From contig NW_025944951.1 in assembly GCF_000764305.2 (NCBI RefSeq), positions 62,765-126,764 on the forward strand: a stretch of 64,000 nt of DNA, written 5' to 3'. This document shows, piece by piece, positions 21,685-32,870 of the stretch (the first letter of the stretch is position 1; each line of letters begins with the position of its first letter). Origin of the DNA: Hyalella azteca (lineage: Eukaryota; Arthropoda; Malacostraca; Amphipoda; Hyalellidae). The position numbers were made by a program, and so were the translations under genes. The notes under the pieces are model-generated. The model had not been told where the DNA came from, ran no database searches, and worked only from the letters and a program-made list of their open reading frames with translations.

Positions 21685-23026
21685 ATAATTGAGCTACGGA
21701 TAAACATAAGCTACAGAGAACTCAGAACCATGAAAACTAATATATTACAAATAATATTATGAATATCTAAAATATTCTAAGTACGTACTAAGCCACTAAG
21801 GGAGTAAAGGGACTGGGATAGTTTAACTTTAGTGATAGGCTCTGTGGCTCACTAGTCACTACTCAGTACTCACTGGGCGGGTTAGGCCTACGCGGCCGCG
21901 GGTAGGCTAGCTGGCCCAGGCCCCAGCCCAGCTGGGTAATGGATACTGACTAGTAGTGATTACTGAGGCCGAGAATGAGGGTTACGCCATGAAGGAATAC
22001 AACTGATGGCCCGCCCCGCGGCCCCGGTGATGGGTTGAGGGCCTTAGATAAAATATTGAGTACCTAGATATTGATTAATTAAAATATTGAGTAGATGAAG
22101 TAATTAAAAGTGAACCGACGAAAAAAATCTCTGGACTATCTGTTTTATATCATACCACCATAACACGGAATAGATTTAGTTATTCTCCTAAAATTCACTT
22201 TATTTCTTCCAATTTAAAATTTTTTGTATACTTAGCTGATTTTTGTACATTTAGTATGTTTTGGTATACCGGTATTCTGGTACGGGTATGGTATATTTAG
22301 TACTAGTAATACTGCTGGCTGCCCTTACTTTGTTACAATACCTGGCTGTTTCTGGGTCAATGTGGCTGACAATACTGACATTTGATTGACAATTGACATT
22401 TTCTTGTTCTATGAAATTATGGAGATGTGGCTATGTTTTTTTTCAGCTGCAAGAACAAAGATTCAGTTGATTGTTGATTTGTTACATATTAGCTGTTGCT
22501 TCTTGCTAATAAAAATTAAATTATGAACAATTGATTGAAAGGAAGTGAAGTCAATTGGAAATTGAACTAATGCTCCATTACTTCCAAATTCCAACTAATC
22601 ATGTTCACCCTGACCCCTGTAATAATACAATGTGCACTGCATGAACCTTTTAGGATTGTTCCTGGACCCTGGTACAGTAGCTATGGATATTTCATGCATC
22701 TGGTATTTGGCTGATATAACTTCTTTGCCCTGAATTTCACACATATTTAATTCCCGGAATTTGTTTGTGGAGTCTAATTTTAATTTATTCACTAATTTGT
22801 GCATCTTGCAGAATTAGAGGCAATTTTTTGCAGCCTAACCCAATTGAAGAATGTATTACCAGGCATACAAATCCATTTTTTGCATTTTTTCCATTCAGGC
22901 CATATAAGCTGCGGCTCAGCAGAAATTGCACATATGGTGACATACTTGGTTGCTTGCTGCATGAACATGACTTACATGGGACTACGCAGCTGTTAGGAAA
23001 GATAGATAATAGTTTCTATTAGACTA
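21685..23026. other. Intergenic with GC-rich island
   Basis: 21835-22040 is GC-rich and CpG-containing (GGGCGGGTTAGGCCTACGCGGCCGCGGG). An inverted CACTAGTCACTAC / CTAGTAGTGATTAC pair flanks its core. It could be a promoter or 5' UTR region for TMEM39 downstream, but no splice-linked exon could be shown. Frames at 22595-23022 are unrecognised. Confidence 0.35.
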
Positions 23027-23995
23027 CCATAAAATGGGGTAACTTAGACCACTTTTTTTTATAAATGATGCCCCTTTTTTTACTAGCTAAATTAAACTTG
23101 AATTGAAACATGCAAAATACAGGTCTATACTCTGGCTTCACTCACCATAAATTGCTGGCTCCTGCCTCTCATAGTCTTTATGTAATTTCAAAAAAAGTGA
23201 TGGTCTTTGTTACCCCAGCTCTTGGGGTAACTTAGACCGGGTGGTAAAATCAATTATTTTTTTTTTGTAAAATAACTCCAAATAACTCCAGGTTTTGGTG
23301 CATTGTAGTAGAACTCTTCTAGTTGCATATGCAAATGACAAACTTGAGGAAAGTGTCATAGTTTGCAAATGGGGGGCGCCACCCCATAATGAGGGAAATG
23401 TGACTACCTAATGGCAGCCCTGATGGGGTAATATTGACTGGCTTGGATATTAAGTTAAAATTACCATATATAAGACTCTGTACAGTCTGAAACATAAAGA
23501 AAAAACATAAATAGGCTGTCAAACATAAAATATGTTATATATGGTAATTTTATATTAACTTCCAAGCCGGTCTATGTTACCCCGTCAGGGCTTACATTAG
23601 GTGGTCTAAGTTACCCCATTTGGGGCGGCGCCCCCCATTTGCAAACTATGACACTTTCCTAAAATTTGTCATTTGCATATGTAACTAGAAGAGTTCTACT
23701 ACAATGCATCAAAACCTGGAGTTATTTAACCAAAAAATAAAAAAATTGGAGGGGGTACTCTGACAGGCTTCAAATAATAGTTTTTTTTGTGGGTCACATT
23801 TTTAATTTTTTAACCTATTAGATATGCAAATTTTTTAAATCTTTCTATTGTGTTATGTAGCCTCAGTATTAGGCCTTTGATGCCCATTGACAAAATTTTT
23901 CTATGTCAAATAGTTTTTGAGTTGTGGGGGTTTTTGTTAAAAAAACTAAAAGTGGTCTAAGTTACCCCGCGGGTCTAAGTTACCCCATTTTACGG
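23027..23995. mobile_element. Foldback/long-hairpin DNA element, TA duplication
   Basis: The terminal repeats CC(A/G)TAAAATGGGGTAACTT (24 bp with one mismatch, ending TTAGACC) are inverted at the ends and flanked by TA. Inside, two arms of about 190 bp (about 23283-23472 and 23545-23735) are inverted copies of each other around a loop of about 70 bp. GGTAACTTAGACC or its complement also recurs internally (23228, 23598). No ORF. The transcript could form a long dsRNA hairpin. The superfamily is not certain; the TA target fits Tc1/mariner. Confidence 0.85.
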
Positions 23996-25141
23996 TATTG
24001 AATGCTGGCAACTTTAGTGTTGCTGGCAAGGTGATTGGCATTTGGCATTGACAGTAGTTACTCTCACTGACAACATCCATGCCACACTGACACCATCAAC
24101 GCCATTAAACTTACCAAATGGCATACTGCTAGAGCACTTGTGTCAGTAACACATCAAGAGAAATGATCTTTTTGTAAACAAATCTGAGCTACAATCTTCT
24201 ATTTCAATCGAAAAATTTTCTTACTTATTTTATTATATAGGTACTGTACACACTTTATCACTGCAATAATCCTGGTTGACGTTTGAAAGTTTGACAATAA
24301 AGTTCGAATTATGCTGGTGGTTTTGCTTTGCAAGTTAGCATCAATTATAGGAATTATTTGTTTGGGAAATTATGTGAAGGGAATTCATTTGGCAGCAGCC
24401 CACTTAGAAAAAACATAATTGGATAGCAAATTTCCAAAAGAATATCCAGAAAGAAATTCCAAACTTTCCAAAATCTTTAAATTTATTCCTACTTTTGTCT
24501 TTCCAGCTTTGAAATTGATTATGTAGGTATTCGAGTCATTTCTGGTGATGATCATAGTTATGAAATTAAATTCAATATAAATATGAACTAATAAAGTATA
24601 TGTATAAGTTCTTCATAAGTTAAACTGCTGCTGGTTGTTGGTAAGTGCAGTTTGTCTACCAATAATTTACTGCCTATTTGCTCTCTACATTGTAGCATTC
24701 TTTATACAAAAATACCTCTCAGATACCAGTACAACAAATATTCTAAGTCCATTGAACTTTTTGACATAGTACACTAGATTAGAATATTGTTTGCAAAATT
24801 CTTCATAATATTGCAATGCTGCCACAATATGACAGTGATAGTTTTGTTACTGCTAATTATAAAAGTGAAAATGTTAGCAATCGTGAATTTCTGAAATAAT
24901 TATGATACAGCTGATATTTGAAATTATATCCCATCTTGATGTGGTGCCAAACAACACCTGAAGCTTGTTTTGAATTATCCATTGCCTGCTTTGCTCCCAT
25001 ATACATTATTTTTAACAAATTTTCTAACAATACCCCAAAACAATATTAGATTTATTGCGATTTCAGTCACTATCAGACATAAATAAATTTTATATAATAT
25101 TATAAAACCCATTTTGGTACTAATAGATTGAAGTGTTGCAG
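23996..25141. other. Upstream of TMEM39, no feature recognised
   Basis: AT-rich sequence without coding potential. It presumably contains the 5' UTR intron of TMEM39, since the first coding exon appears to start after an acceptor (GAAGTGTTGCAG at about 25141). Confidence 0.4.
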
Positions 25142-25190
25142 GTGTTACAGCATACAGCCCAGAGCTCCTGCAGCTTGACACGTCAGGACG

Positions 25191-25264
25191 ATGCCTGGTG
25201 GTCGGCGCAGCGCTTACTTGCGGTCGGCAGCCACTCGACAGGCTACTGATGCTGAGTGTAAAAA
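25191..25264 (+). CDS. TMEM39 exon 1 (coding part)
   Basis: Starts ATG CCT GGT GGT CGG CGC (MPGGRR, the conserved family N-terminus) and ends AAA AA|GTATGT in phase 2. An acceptor-like TTGCAG at 25141 suggests an upstream 5' UTR exon. A second possible donor at 25257 (GAGT|GTAAAA) gives the wrong phase. Confidence 0.88.
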
Positions 25265-28200
25265 GTATGTATTACAGCCACTTTGTACAAAGTTTAATGA
25301 AGGCAAGGCATCTTAAAATTATTCTTTTTCATCTAAACAATCTTGCTGAGAAGTTACTGTCAATTTATCTACTCTTATATATATGTATTTCCCTTGAATT
25401 AATCTTATTTGAAAATATTTAAGGCTAATTATTATTTTTTCAGCAACTTTGAAGCTAATTGTTATGCAAGGAATGGTGTCATAGCAAAATGTTTGCCTAG
25501 CTTTAAGACTCATTAGTGAGTCTTTATCTATTCAACAATACATATTACTAGAACTCATTTTCTTGATAAGTCTACACTCTTCTAATGCCCTCAAACTAAA
25601 CGTTTAGCCTATAAAATAGTATGTTGTTGAAGTCTATATCTCTGTTAGATTATCACACGTCACCCTGCCTATTAAAGCCCCGCCATATCACAGGACCTAC
25701 GACGATGGTTGCTCGGCGGCGGCCGCCATCCGCCACCCGCCGCTACCCGACATCCCGCGGCTGTCAGTGTTCGCCTTCGAGAGCCTCATGTGCCTGCTGA
25801 GTCTTCTGGTGCTGGGGGGCCACTACCTCAACATCTACCGCACGGTCTTCTGGCTCCCGCACTCACACACACGATATGTCGTGGTCAGTACAAATACAAT
25901 AATACATTACAGTATAACGTATTATAATGCGTTACAGTATAATATACAATTAGACATTACGATATAATGTACAATTATAGATTACAATATAATATAAAAT
26001 TGTACATTGCAATATGTTATACAAAAAAAAAATGTATGATGAATCTTGCCCTTCTCAATCCTTTAGTAGACTTTTGACCTCAAATTCATTGCATTTATTT
26101 ATTTCATTTACTCGCGATTTGTATAAACTTTTGTCTGTTGTAAACTGCAAAACCTGCAAAATTTCCTTGAAATAAAAGTGATTTAAGAAATATTATTTAA
26201 AGTGTTTTCGTTGAGGTGCCTCATAAGAAAGGCTGGAACATGTAGTATATATGTATTTCTCTTCAATTAAACCTATTTTTTCATGAATATAAATATTATT
26301 ATTATAATTATTTATTGATTGTTGTAAGTGAAAGAAAGATATGATGCGTGCAGAACCTGTACCTGATAGAGCCCCGAGTGGTGATCTTCATAGTGGTGAG
26401 CGTGAGCAGACGTCTGGTGTGGTGTGTGGTGAAGAGCCTCATCACGTCATGCCTGCACCACACCCTCTGGAGAACTGCTGTGCCTATAGCCAGGTGAGAT
26501 GAGGATGATAGTGATGATGTACCACTTGAGCGTGAGCAGACGTCTGGTGTGGTGTTTGGTGAAGAGTCTCATCACTTCCTGCCTGCACCACACCCTCTGG
26601 AGAACTGCTGTGCCTATAGCGAGGTGAGATGAGGATGATAGTGATGATGTACCACTTGAGCGTGAGCAGACGTCTGGTGTGGTGTTTGGTGAAGAGTCTC
26701 ATCACTTCCTGCCTGCACCACACCCTCTGGAGAACTGCTGTGCCTATAGCGAGGTGAGATGGTGATGATGGTGATGATAAACCACTGCTGTGGGGCATGG
26801 ATGATGTACCACTGCTGTGGTGCATGGATGATGTACCACTGATGTGGTGCATGGATGATGTACCACTGCTGTGGGGCATGGATGATGTACCACTGCTGTG
26901 GTGCATGGATGATGCACTGCTAATATATTTTAATGATTATATACCTATGATAGCAGCAACTAAGGCAATGATATGTAACTGGAATATATACGTCAGACAA
27001 AGATGATTTAATATTTTGTAATGATGTCAAGTTTAACATATTTGTGATGTGCAGAGCGGTGGTGGTGATGGTGCTGGCAACGGTGATGGTGTATTGCCTC
27101 TCTACCATCACGGACGCTCTTACCTACATCAAAGTTGTGGCTCTTGTATACCCGTGAGTGTTTAGACTGTATTAGTCACTTCTATATAGATATGTTCACT
27201 TGGATAGATCTGTTCATCTCTATAGAACTCCCATTCATTTGTATAGATCTGTTGTGTTAATCTATACACAGTGAGTCAGGCTCGTATATGTGTATAGACA
27301 ACGAATCAGAATCACAGATCACAGGCGCGTCATACAAATCACTTCTTGCTCGTCATACATATATAGGTATATATTTTCGGGCTGGTATACATGTATACTC
27401 CCTCCACTCCACACAGGCTCTTGTACTATAACTCCCACCACTCCCTCCCCACAGGTTCGTCTTGTATTTCTTCATATTTGACTTAGAGCTGACTTCATTT
27501 CTGGAGCTGATCCCCGTGGTGCAGCCCTCCAAAGACCAGGAATGTGGTAAGACCTGTGTCTGTAAAGACTGGTTTTTCTTTCAGTTCGACTGGTTTTCAG
27601 CCCAGTAAAGACTGGTTCTCTCCTACAGGTTTTTTGCAATGAATTTTTATAGCTGAAATATTGTGCATACAGTCACCGTTTAAATAATAATGACATAAAT
27701 ATTTATAATATGATAATGCAATTGAGTTCAATTGAGAGCATTATCTAGTTTAATATATACTAATGACAGGACATTTATTGATGACGTGTTGGATGCAGGA
27801 GGCAGCAGCCTGCTGCCTTATTAACGCAATGAATTTTCCTTATTAATGCAATGAGTCTTCCTTATTAATGCAATAAATTTGCAATATTATATAATGCAAT
27901 GAACTTTCTTTATTAATTATTAAATGTAATGAATTTTCCTTATTACGGTTAATGCAATGAATTTACTTTATTAATGCAATGAGTCTTCCTCATTAATGCA
28001 ATACATTTGCAATATTATATAGTAACATATATAATAATGAGAGGAATATTTATTGATGACATGTGTGATGCAGGAGGCGGGCGCTTGGTGCAGCACTCGT
28101 GCCTGAACAGCAGCGAGGGCGCGCGCCACGAGGCAGAGCTGCTGTCGTCGCACTGCTACAGGCGCCTCACGCAGGTCGTCTACCAGACCCTCGTCACCGT

Positions 28201-31200
28201 CTACTACACCACACTTATACCATGCTTCTTTGTACCTGTGAGTTGTACTGTACCACGCTTATACCATGCTTCTTAGTCCCTGTGAGTTGTACTATACCAT
28301 GCTTCTTTGTACCTGTGAGTTGTACTATACCATGCTTAACTAAATTATTCTAAGTGTGCGTCCAAGCTAATATTTCTAAACTATTACTAAGCTTTGCACA
28401 AAACCACTGTCCCGAACTGTCTATTTATTCTTCTTATTAATAACTCGTTTTGTGGTGTGCTAGAGAACACTAGTTTTAAGTGACAGCTCGTTTCTAGCTT
28501 TATTAGGAACCTCTTTCACCACCCTGATGAAAGAGCCTCCCTTTCCCTCACCACTCTCCCTCTCCTTTCATCACCCTCCCCCCCTCTCACGACCCATACA
28601 CCCCAATCAGCAGTACTGACGCTCCCCTCCTCCCCCAGTACTGACGCTCCCCTCCTCCCCCACTACTGACGCCCCCCTCCTCCCCTAAAACTGATGCTCC
28701 CTCCTCCCCCATTACTAACGCACCTCTCCTCCCCCAGAACACCCTTCACTACGACGCTGGGTGGCTGACGCTGCACACGCTCTTCGTGGTGCTCACATGC
28801 TTCGTATGGCATCTCATCTACTGCTTCCCGGCCAGGTACATCCACGTATTGCTCATTACAATTTGAATATAAAAGTTTTATTTATATTACCTCCCATGCC
28901 ATCTCGCCCTTGTCGTGCCTTGCGTCTTGATGAGACCTGAGGATGTGCGGTCTCAGATGGTCGAGTGGACCGAGCCACTCATCGAGTGGATGGAGCCACT
29001 CATGGTCGAGTGGACGGAGCCACTCAAGGTCGAGTGGACCGAGCCACTCAAGGTCGAGTGGACCGAGCCACTCATGGTCGAGTGGACCGAGCAACTCAAG
29101 GTCGAGTGAACCGAGCCAGTCATGGCCGAGTGGCTCGGGTGGAGATTCCAGACTAACAGAGATGGCAAACTGCTCTTCTGGTAACGGCCCGGCTCAAATA
29201 TGGCCAGTAATAACCATCCTCTTGGTAAACTGCTCTTGAGGTAACGACGGCCTGGCTCTCAAATGGCCAGTAATGACCATCCTCTTGGTAAACTGCTCTT
29301 AAGGTGACGACCTGGCTTTACTTTGGATCTACGACGGACTTTCTCTGGATAGACGAACCTTGATGGGGACCTCCACCAGGCTTAACAGTCACTGACGGCA
29401 AGGGTTAGTTGAGGGACTCCTGGGCAGACGGGGCTGGTTAAACGTCGCGCAGATGGAGTGGCGCCCGTCGTGCAAAGGTAATCAAGCGCATAACCTGCTG
29501 GGCTCAGGACGTCAAAGCTACATCCGAGCGCACGAGTGTTCCTGTCAAGGCAACGCGTGCTTGACAACTGGGATCCTATTAATGGAGGGAGATACTCGGG
29601 TGCCTGATCAGCGTGTCGGATGACCTAAACAACCCCGGACCCTGAAAATAAACTCTAGATGCAGATACTAGGGTGCCTGATCAGCGTGTCGGATGACTTA
29701 AACAACCCGGACCCTGAAAATAAACTTTCGAGGCAGATACTCGGGTGCTGATCAGCGTGTCGGACGACTTAAACAACCCAAACGCTGAAAATGAACTCTA
29801 GATGCGCCTTTTGCACTCGATGCCCCGCCAAGCATACCCCGGTGCGATCCGGAGGAATGAACAGGCTGTCGTACATAAGGACCTGATAATCCAAGTATCC
29901 AACTGTACATAACGAAGCAGAACGCAAGAATACACCGGAGACTGGGACAGACTACAAGACCCAGACGAGGGAATAATCGCCTTCTCTGGAGACTCAGCCT
30001 CGTGGATGAAAATCCAAATGAACCCGAATCACCGACATCTGCCAAAAAAGTATAAAAATGTCTTCTCGATATTGGCTAACAATGGCTGTTAACACTTCGG
30101 AATAAACTTAATTTTAGTATCTAATGCAGAAATGGAAATAACACTGAAAGACAAACTATAAAAAATATCAGAAACCAGAAATAAATGCTCCTGGTACAAG
30201 TTGCAAACTTCCAACAGAGTAAGCTATAAAGTTCCCGGCGGGTGCTCCAGTGATAGTCGCCACACCACCACACCCTCTTCGTAGCGTGGACCGTATACCA
30301 TGTCACGGCGATCTGATATTCTTATGTTCTAGGCCGTATCCTGCCTTCAATTGCTCAGCGATTCTCAGCCATCCTCAACTTATAAGTTATCCATCACTCA
30401 TTATTTTCAGTATATTTATGTTAGACAAAGGATCAATTATCCACTCTTGATGTGAATTATGAGTTCGATGTTAATTATTAAAAGCAGTATTTAATTCACC
30501 TTGGCGGGTCTATTTAATGGTACTCATGCATCCTACGGTAGTATTTATTCTAATTTAATTTTACGGATTAGCCAATGAGTTTCATCGGTGGTACAGAACC
30601 TGGCCTACCGAATGCCATCTATTTATTTTATTTATCGAAAAAGTGGTTACCCCCATGGCTCGAGGAAAAGCTCCGCACTAAATAAAAAAATATATATACG
30701 TACATGCGTACATAAACATACATACGCACATATACATACATACATTGGCACATAGATCTCTCGTGTCTAACCATCTTTCATGTATCGTGCAAGTATGTGA
30801 AGTTGTTTGTTTATGTGCAGGTTTTGTGACGTGGTACACAGATCGGTGCAACACCTCGGACACTGGCGACGTGTTAGTCCCGTGTGCACCACCAGTGCAC
30901 CGCTGTGGCAGAGCAGTGCAGTGTACGGTGCTGGTGCAGTGGTGCAATACGGCCGTCAGGTATACAGAGCTGAAGCCGCTGCTAATTCTGCCGAGCCTGG
31001 CAATTCTGCGCATGCGCGACTTCATGTAAGACTTTCTATTATATTTTACTATTTTGCTGTATTTCATTGTAGGTGTTGAGTAATCAGTAACTTTTTAAAA
31101 CAATGGGGACAAAATTACCGATGGTAAATTAGTCTAGCTTACTCCTAAATTAAAAGGAATATTGAGCACGAATTCAATTTCATTGATTGAGAAGAGATGG

Positions 31201-31797
31201 CAGATATTATTTATCTTCAGTGAAGTTTTGAAATGAACGCTTGCTAAGGGCATTTTTCTGTTGTGCCTAATTGTAGGTAATGTGCTAACAATGAGAAGTG
31301 GACGTCGTGAGGAACATTGTGTCTGTGTTAGTAAATGGATCTAGGTATAGAAACAGAACATATAAATTAGTGGCATATTCAAACAATCGGAAGGTCGTTT
31401 CAAATTCTTAATGACAGCTTTTCAGTACGCTTCATTATTAAAGTTATTAAGGCGTACTGATGCCAAAGTAATCAATTAGGTAATGTGCTTTGGTTTTTTA
31501 TGATAATAAGACTTCATATTAAGAGATAATACACAATTTATTATATGAACGCAGAGTAAAGCTTACTAACTGCTATTTTTTCACCAGGGGGTGTTCGACA
31601 AAGTGTACGTCGTGATACTGAACATGTTGCTGCTGTGCTTCGTGAGCTGCATGGCGTACGTGATGTACTTGTGTTCCTTGTATCAGTGGCAGCAGATACT
31701 GGCCACTTCTGTAATACTTGCTGCACACTTCGGGGCACTTTATATCCTGCTGCGAGATTACATTGTGCTCAGAGCTTTGTACAAACAGGAGTCCTGA
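25191..31797 (+). CDS. TMEM39 (TMEM39A/B family) multi-pass ER membrane protein, 9 coding exons
   Basis: Coding exons: 25191-25264, 25694-25883, 26354-26493, 27055-27153, 27455-27546, 28074-28237, 28738-28835, 30821-31025, 31588-31797. They sum to 1272 nt, or 423 aa plus stop, and every junction is GT/AG and in phase. Human TMEM39A is about 488 aa; the N-terminus and one loop are shorter here. Recognised by co-linear similarity: MPGGRR start, IRHPPLPDIP, HYLNIYRTVFW, SRRLVW, YYTTLIPCFFVP, RFCDVVHRSVQHLGHW, SAHARLH, and LLRDYIVLRALY near the C-terminus. Eight or so hydrophobic segments are spread over exons 2-7 and 9. Family proteins reside in the ER membrane and are implicated in ER-to-Golgi traffic, including the PI4P phosphatase SAC1 and collagen secretion. 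The ATG in exon 1 matches the family start. Introns 2-7 are full of minisatellites, several made from the exon junctions. Confidence 0.95.
25694..25883 (+). CDS. TMEM39 exon 2
   Basis: Acceptor ATATCACAG, donor GTCGTG|GTCAGT. Encodes TYDDGCS..., IRHPPLPDIP and a first membrane segment (LMCLLSLLVLGG) followed by HYLNIYRTVFWLP. Downstream the intron is TACAATATAA-type low complexity to about 26010. Confidence 0.92.
26354..26493 (+). CDS. TMEM39 exon 3
   Basis: Acceptor TGCGTGCAG, donor ATAGCCAG|GTGAGA, 140 bp, phase 0 to 2. Encodes NLYLIEP, a membrane segment and SRRLVWCVVKSL. The last 93 bp and the donor are repeated twice more in the intron (period 130 bp). Confidence 0.92.
26401..26790 (+). 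repeat. 130-bp triplication spanning TMEM39 exon 3 end and donor
   Basis: CGTGAGCAGACGTCTGGTGT begins at 26401, 26531 and 26661. Copies 2 and 3 are essentially identical to each other and differ from copy 1 at a few sites (for example GTGTGTGG to GTGTTTGG and CCAG to CGAG). Each copy retains a GTGAGA donor (26494, 26624, 26754). 130 is not divisible by 3, so adding whole copies to the mRNA would shift the frame. Confidence 0.95.
26785..26930. repeat. Minisatellite, 27 bp x 5 (TMEM39 intron 3)
   Basis: TGCTGTGG(T/G)GCATGGATGATGTACCAC units, seeded from the end of the 130-bp repeat (GATGATGTACCACTTGAG). Confidence 0.92.
27055..27153 (+). CDS. TMEM39 exon 4
   Basis: Acceptor GATGTGCAG, donor TATACCC|GTGAGT. 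Encodes a membrane segment (AVVVMVLATVMVYCL) and the loop STITDALTYIKVVALVYP. Confidence 0.9.
27455..27546 (+). CDS. TMEM39 exon 5
   Basis: Acceptor CCTCCCCACAG, donor GAATGTG|GTAAGA. Encodes FVLYFFIFDLELTSFLELIP then VVQPSKDQECG. A second acceptor-like copy (CCACTCCACACAG|GCTCTTGTA) lies 38 bp upstream at 27416. Confidence 0.9.
27752..27812 (+). repeat. Decoy copy of TMEM39 exon 6 acceptor
   Basis: ACATTTATTGATGACGTGTTGGATGCAG|GAGGCAGCAG closely resembles the true acceptor TATTTATTGATGACATGTGTGATGCAG|GAGGCGGGCG at 28048-28085, about 275 bp downstream. Use of the decoy would reach a TAA within about ten codons. Confidence 0.8.
27820..28010. repeat. Tandem repeat TTATTAATGCAATGA (TMEM39 intron 5)
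   Basis: Roughly 22-30 bp units of AATGCAATGAATTTTCCTTATT, lying between the decoy and real acceptors of exon 6. Confidence 0.85.
28074..28237 (+). CDS. TMEM39 exon 6
   Basis: Acceptor GTGATGCAG, donor TTTGTACCT|GTGAGT. Encodes GGGRLVQHSCLNSSEGARHE, HCYRRLTQVVYQTLVTVYYT and TLIPCFFVP, the centre of the family signature. The exon end and donor are copied twice further downstream. Confidence 0.93.
28210..28340 (+). repeat. Triplicated exon 6 end plus donor
   Basis: ATACCATGCTTCTT(T/A)GT(A/C)CCT|GTGAGTTGTACT occurs with GT donors at 28238, 28282 and 28315. The second and third copies put a stop in frame after VSCTVPRLYHAS if read through. Confidence 0.9.
28605..28737 (+). repeat. Minisatellite of 3' splice sites before TMEM39 exon 7
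   Basis: About five 26-27 bp units of ACTGACGCTCCCCTCCTCCCCCAG. Each is a polypyrimidine tract ending in AG or a mutated version (CAG at 28638, CAC, TAA, CAT, and the genuine CAG at 28737). Confidence 0.9.
28738..28835 (+). CDS. TMEM39 exon 7
   Basis: Acceptor CTCCTCCCCCAG, donor CCGGCCAG|GTACAT. Encodes NTLHYDAGWLTLHTLFVVLT and CFVWHLIYCFPAR, aligning with the family's YYD-x-x-W and following membrane segment. Confidence 0.92.
28960..29115. repeat. Minisatellite, 24 bp x 6 (TMEM39 intron 7)
   Basis: GTCGAGTGGACCGAGCCACTCATG/AAG units; GAGTGG and CCACTC give each unit a small inverted repeat. Confidence 0.92.
29160..29320. repeat. Tandem repeat, about 66 bp x 2.5
   Basis: GGTAAACTGCTCTT(G/A)(A/T)GGTAACGACGGCC-TGGCT...AAATGGCCAGTAATGACCATCCTCTT units. 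Confidence 0.85.
29590..29800. repeat. Tandem repeat, about 72 bp x 3
   Basis: GATACTCGGGTGCCTGATCA-GCGTGTCGGATGACCTAAACAACC-CGGACCCTGAAAATAAACTC units. The rest of intron 7 to 30820 is unique or unrecognised, with a CATA/GTAC microsatellite at about 30690-30750. Confidence 0.88.
30821..31025 (+). CDS. TMEM39 exon 8
   Basis: Acceptor TTTATGTGCAG, donor CTTCAT|GTAAGA. Encodes FCDVVHRSVQHLGHW, APLWQSSAVYGAGAVVQYG-RQVYRA and SAHARLH, all matching the family's cytosolic loop. Confidence 0.93.
31588..31797 (+). CDS. TMEM39 exon 9 (terminal)
   Basis: Acceptor TTTTTTCACCAG. Encodes two membrane segments and the family C-terminus (LYILLRDYIVLRALYKQES, stop TGA). Confidence 0.93.
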   Translation, partial: GVFDKVYVVILNMLLLCFVSCMAYVMYLCSLYQWQQILATSVILAAHFGALYILLRDYIVLRALYKQES

Positions 31798-32862
31798 AGT
31801 CTCTTATAATGTGTTTTTTTTTCCGTCTTTTCACGGTGTGTTTTTCGTCTTTTCGCGGTGTGATTGTTGGCATTTGCTGGCTTCTACGATTGTGCGTATA
31901 GACCGCCATAAAATAATTACGAAGAATCTTAAATTCTGCTAATTAGCTCAATAATGTTTCAAAAAATCCATACCGTCTTCTCCATCTCTCCGAGGTAATT
32001 TATCTCAATTTTAACTGCATATTTTCGTTTTTAAACCAGCAATTTTTGCAGCTATTCACTTTTGTTGTATATTTTGTTACGTTATTCATAAATTCGAATT
32101 TTTAGGAGCTCTCTTGAAACTGAAAGAGTACATAAACTAGTCTCTGTAACTTCTCTGAGTTTAACTAAGTTCTATGAACAAAACAATATTAATAATTTAC
32201 GATATGTAGTCACCGAAAGTTGCTGTGATATTCATTCGTTCTATTTTTTTGTATATGCTTATGTTGCCTTCCTTGAGCCAATTGTTGTCGGAACGGATCT
32301 TTTTACAATTCATTGATCTTGCTTGTTTTGGATAAAATAGCGATCACAGTAGAACTTATCATGTTATATTAGAAAACCTAATCATCTTGTTACGGTTTCA
32401 AGTTAAATCCAAGATGGGGTCTGAGTTTAGGACCGGAGAGCTCATTTCATATCGGAAAGGTGATTGGATGACTTCTTTACTTTGGATTATTTCTTTGCTC
32501 TTCACTAGCGACACCTACCGTTTCAGATATTTCTTCAGGCTTTATTTTAATTTAATGTATGATGCATTTAACCATTACCGCCAGCTGCACGGTAGGTTCT
32601 CATTCCTAATCTATATTTTATCGTAGATCTATTTTATATCCCCACTTTCTATTCTTCTGTCTGGAGGCCTCATATGTAGATTTTCCCATCGTCGTTTCGA
32701 AATTCGTTATCTAGTCATTTGTGCAGCAACCTAAACCTTGTAGTTGAGTTTGCAAACTCCCAATTTTTTGTTTAATTGTACTAACCTCGTAGAAGTAATT
32801 AATACTGTAAACAGGAACTTATTCGTTTTATTTAACCCATAGAATTCAGATTCTGATCTGTT
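31798..32862. other. TMEM39 3' flank, no gene seen
   Basis: T-rich 3' UTR and flank. No perfect AATAAA close to the stop (nearest is ATAAAATAA at about 31907). The 79-codon frame at 32387-32626 is unrecognised. Confidence 0.4.
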
Positions 32863-32870
32863 ATCTAACT

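Noticed and set aside
26531..26756. Copies 2 and 3 of TMEM39 exon 3 as genuine alternative exons
   Set aside because: They lack the exon's first 47 bp with its acceptor, and the 130-bp period breaks the frame; kept as a repeat unless RNA shows use.
28663..29239. Frames in TMEM39 intron 7 and the exon 7 antisense frame
   Set aside because: Repeat translations or antisense of a well-supported exon.
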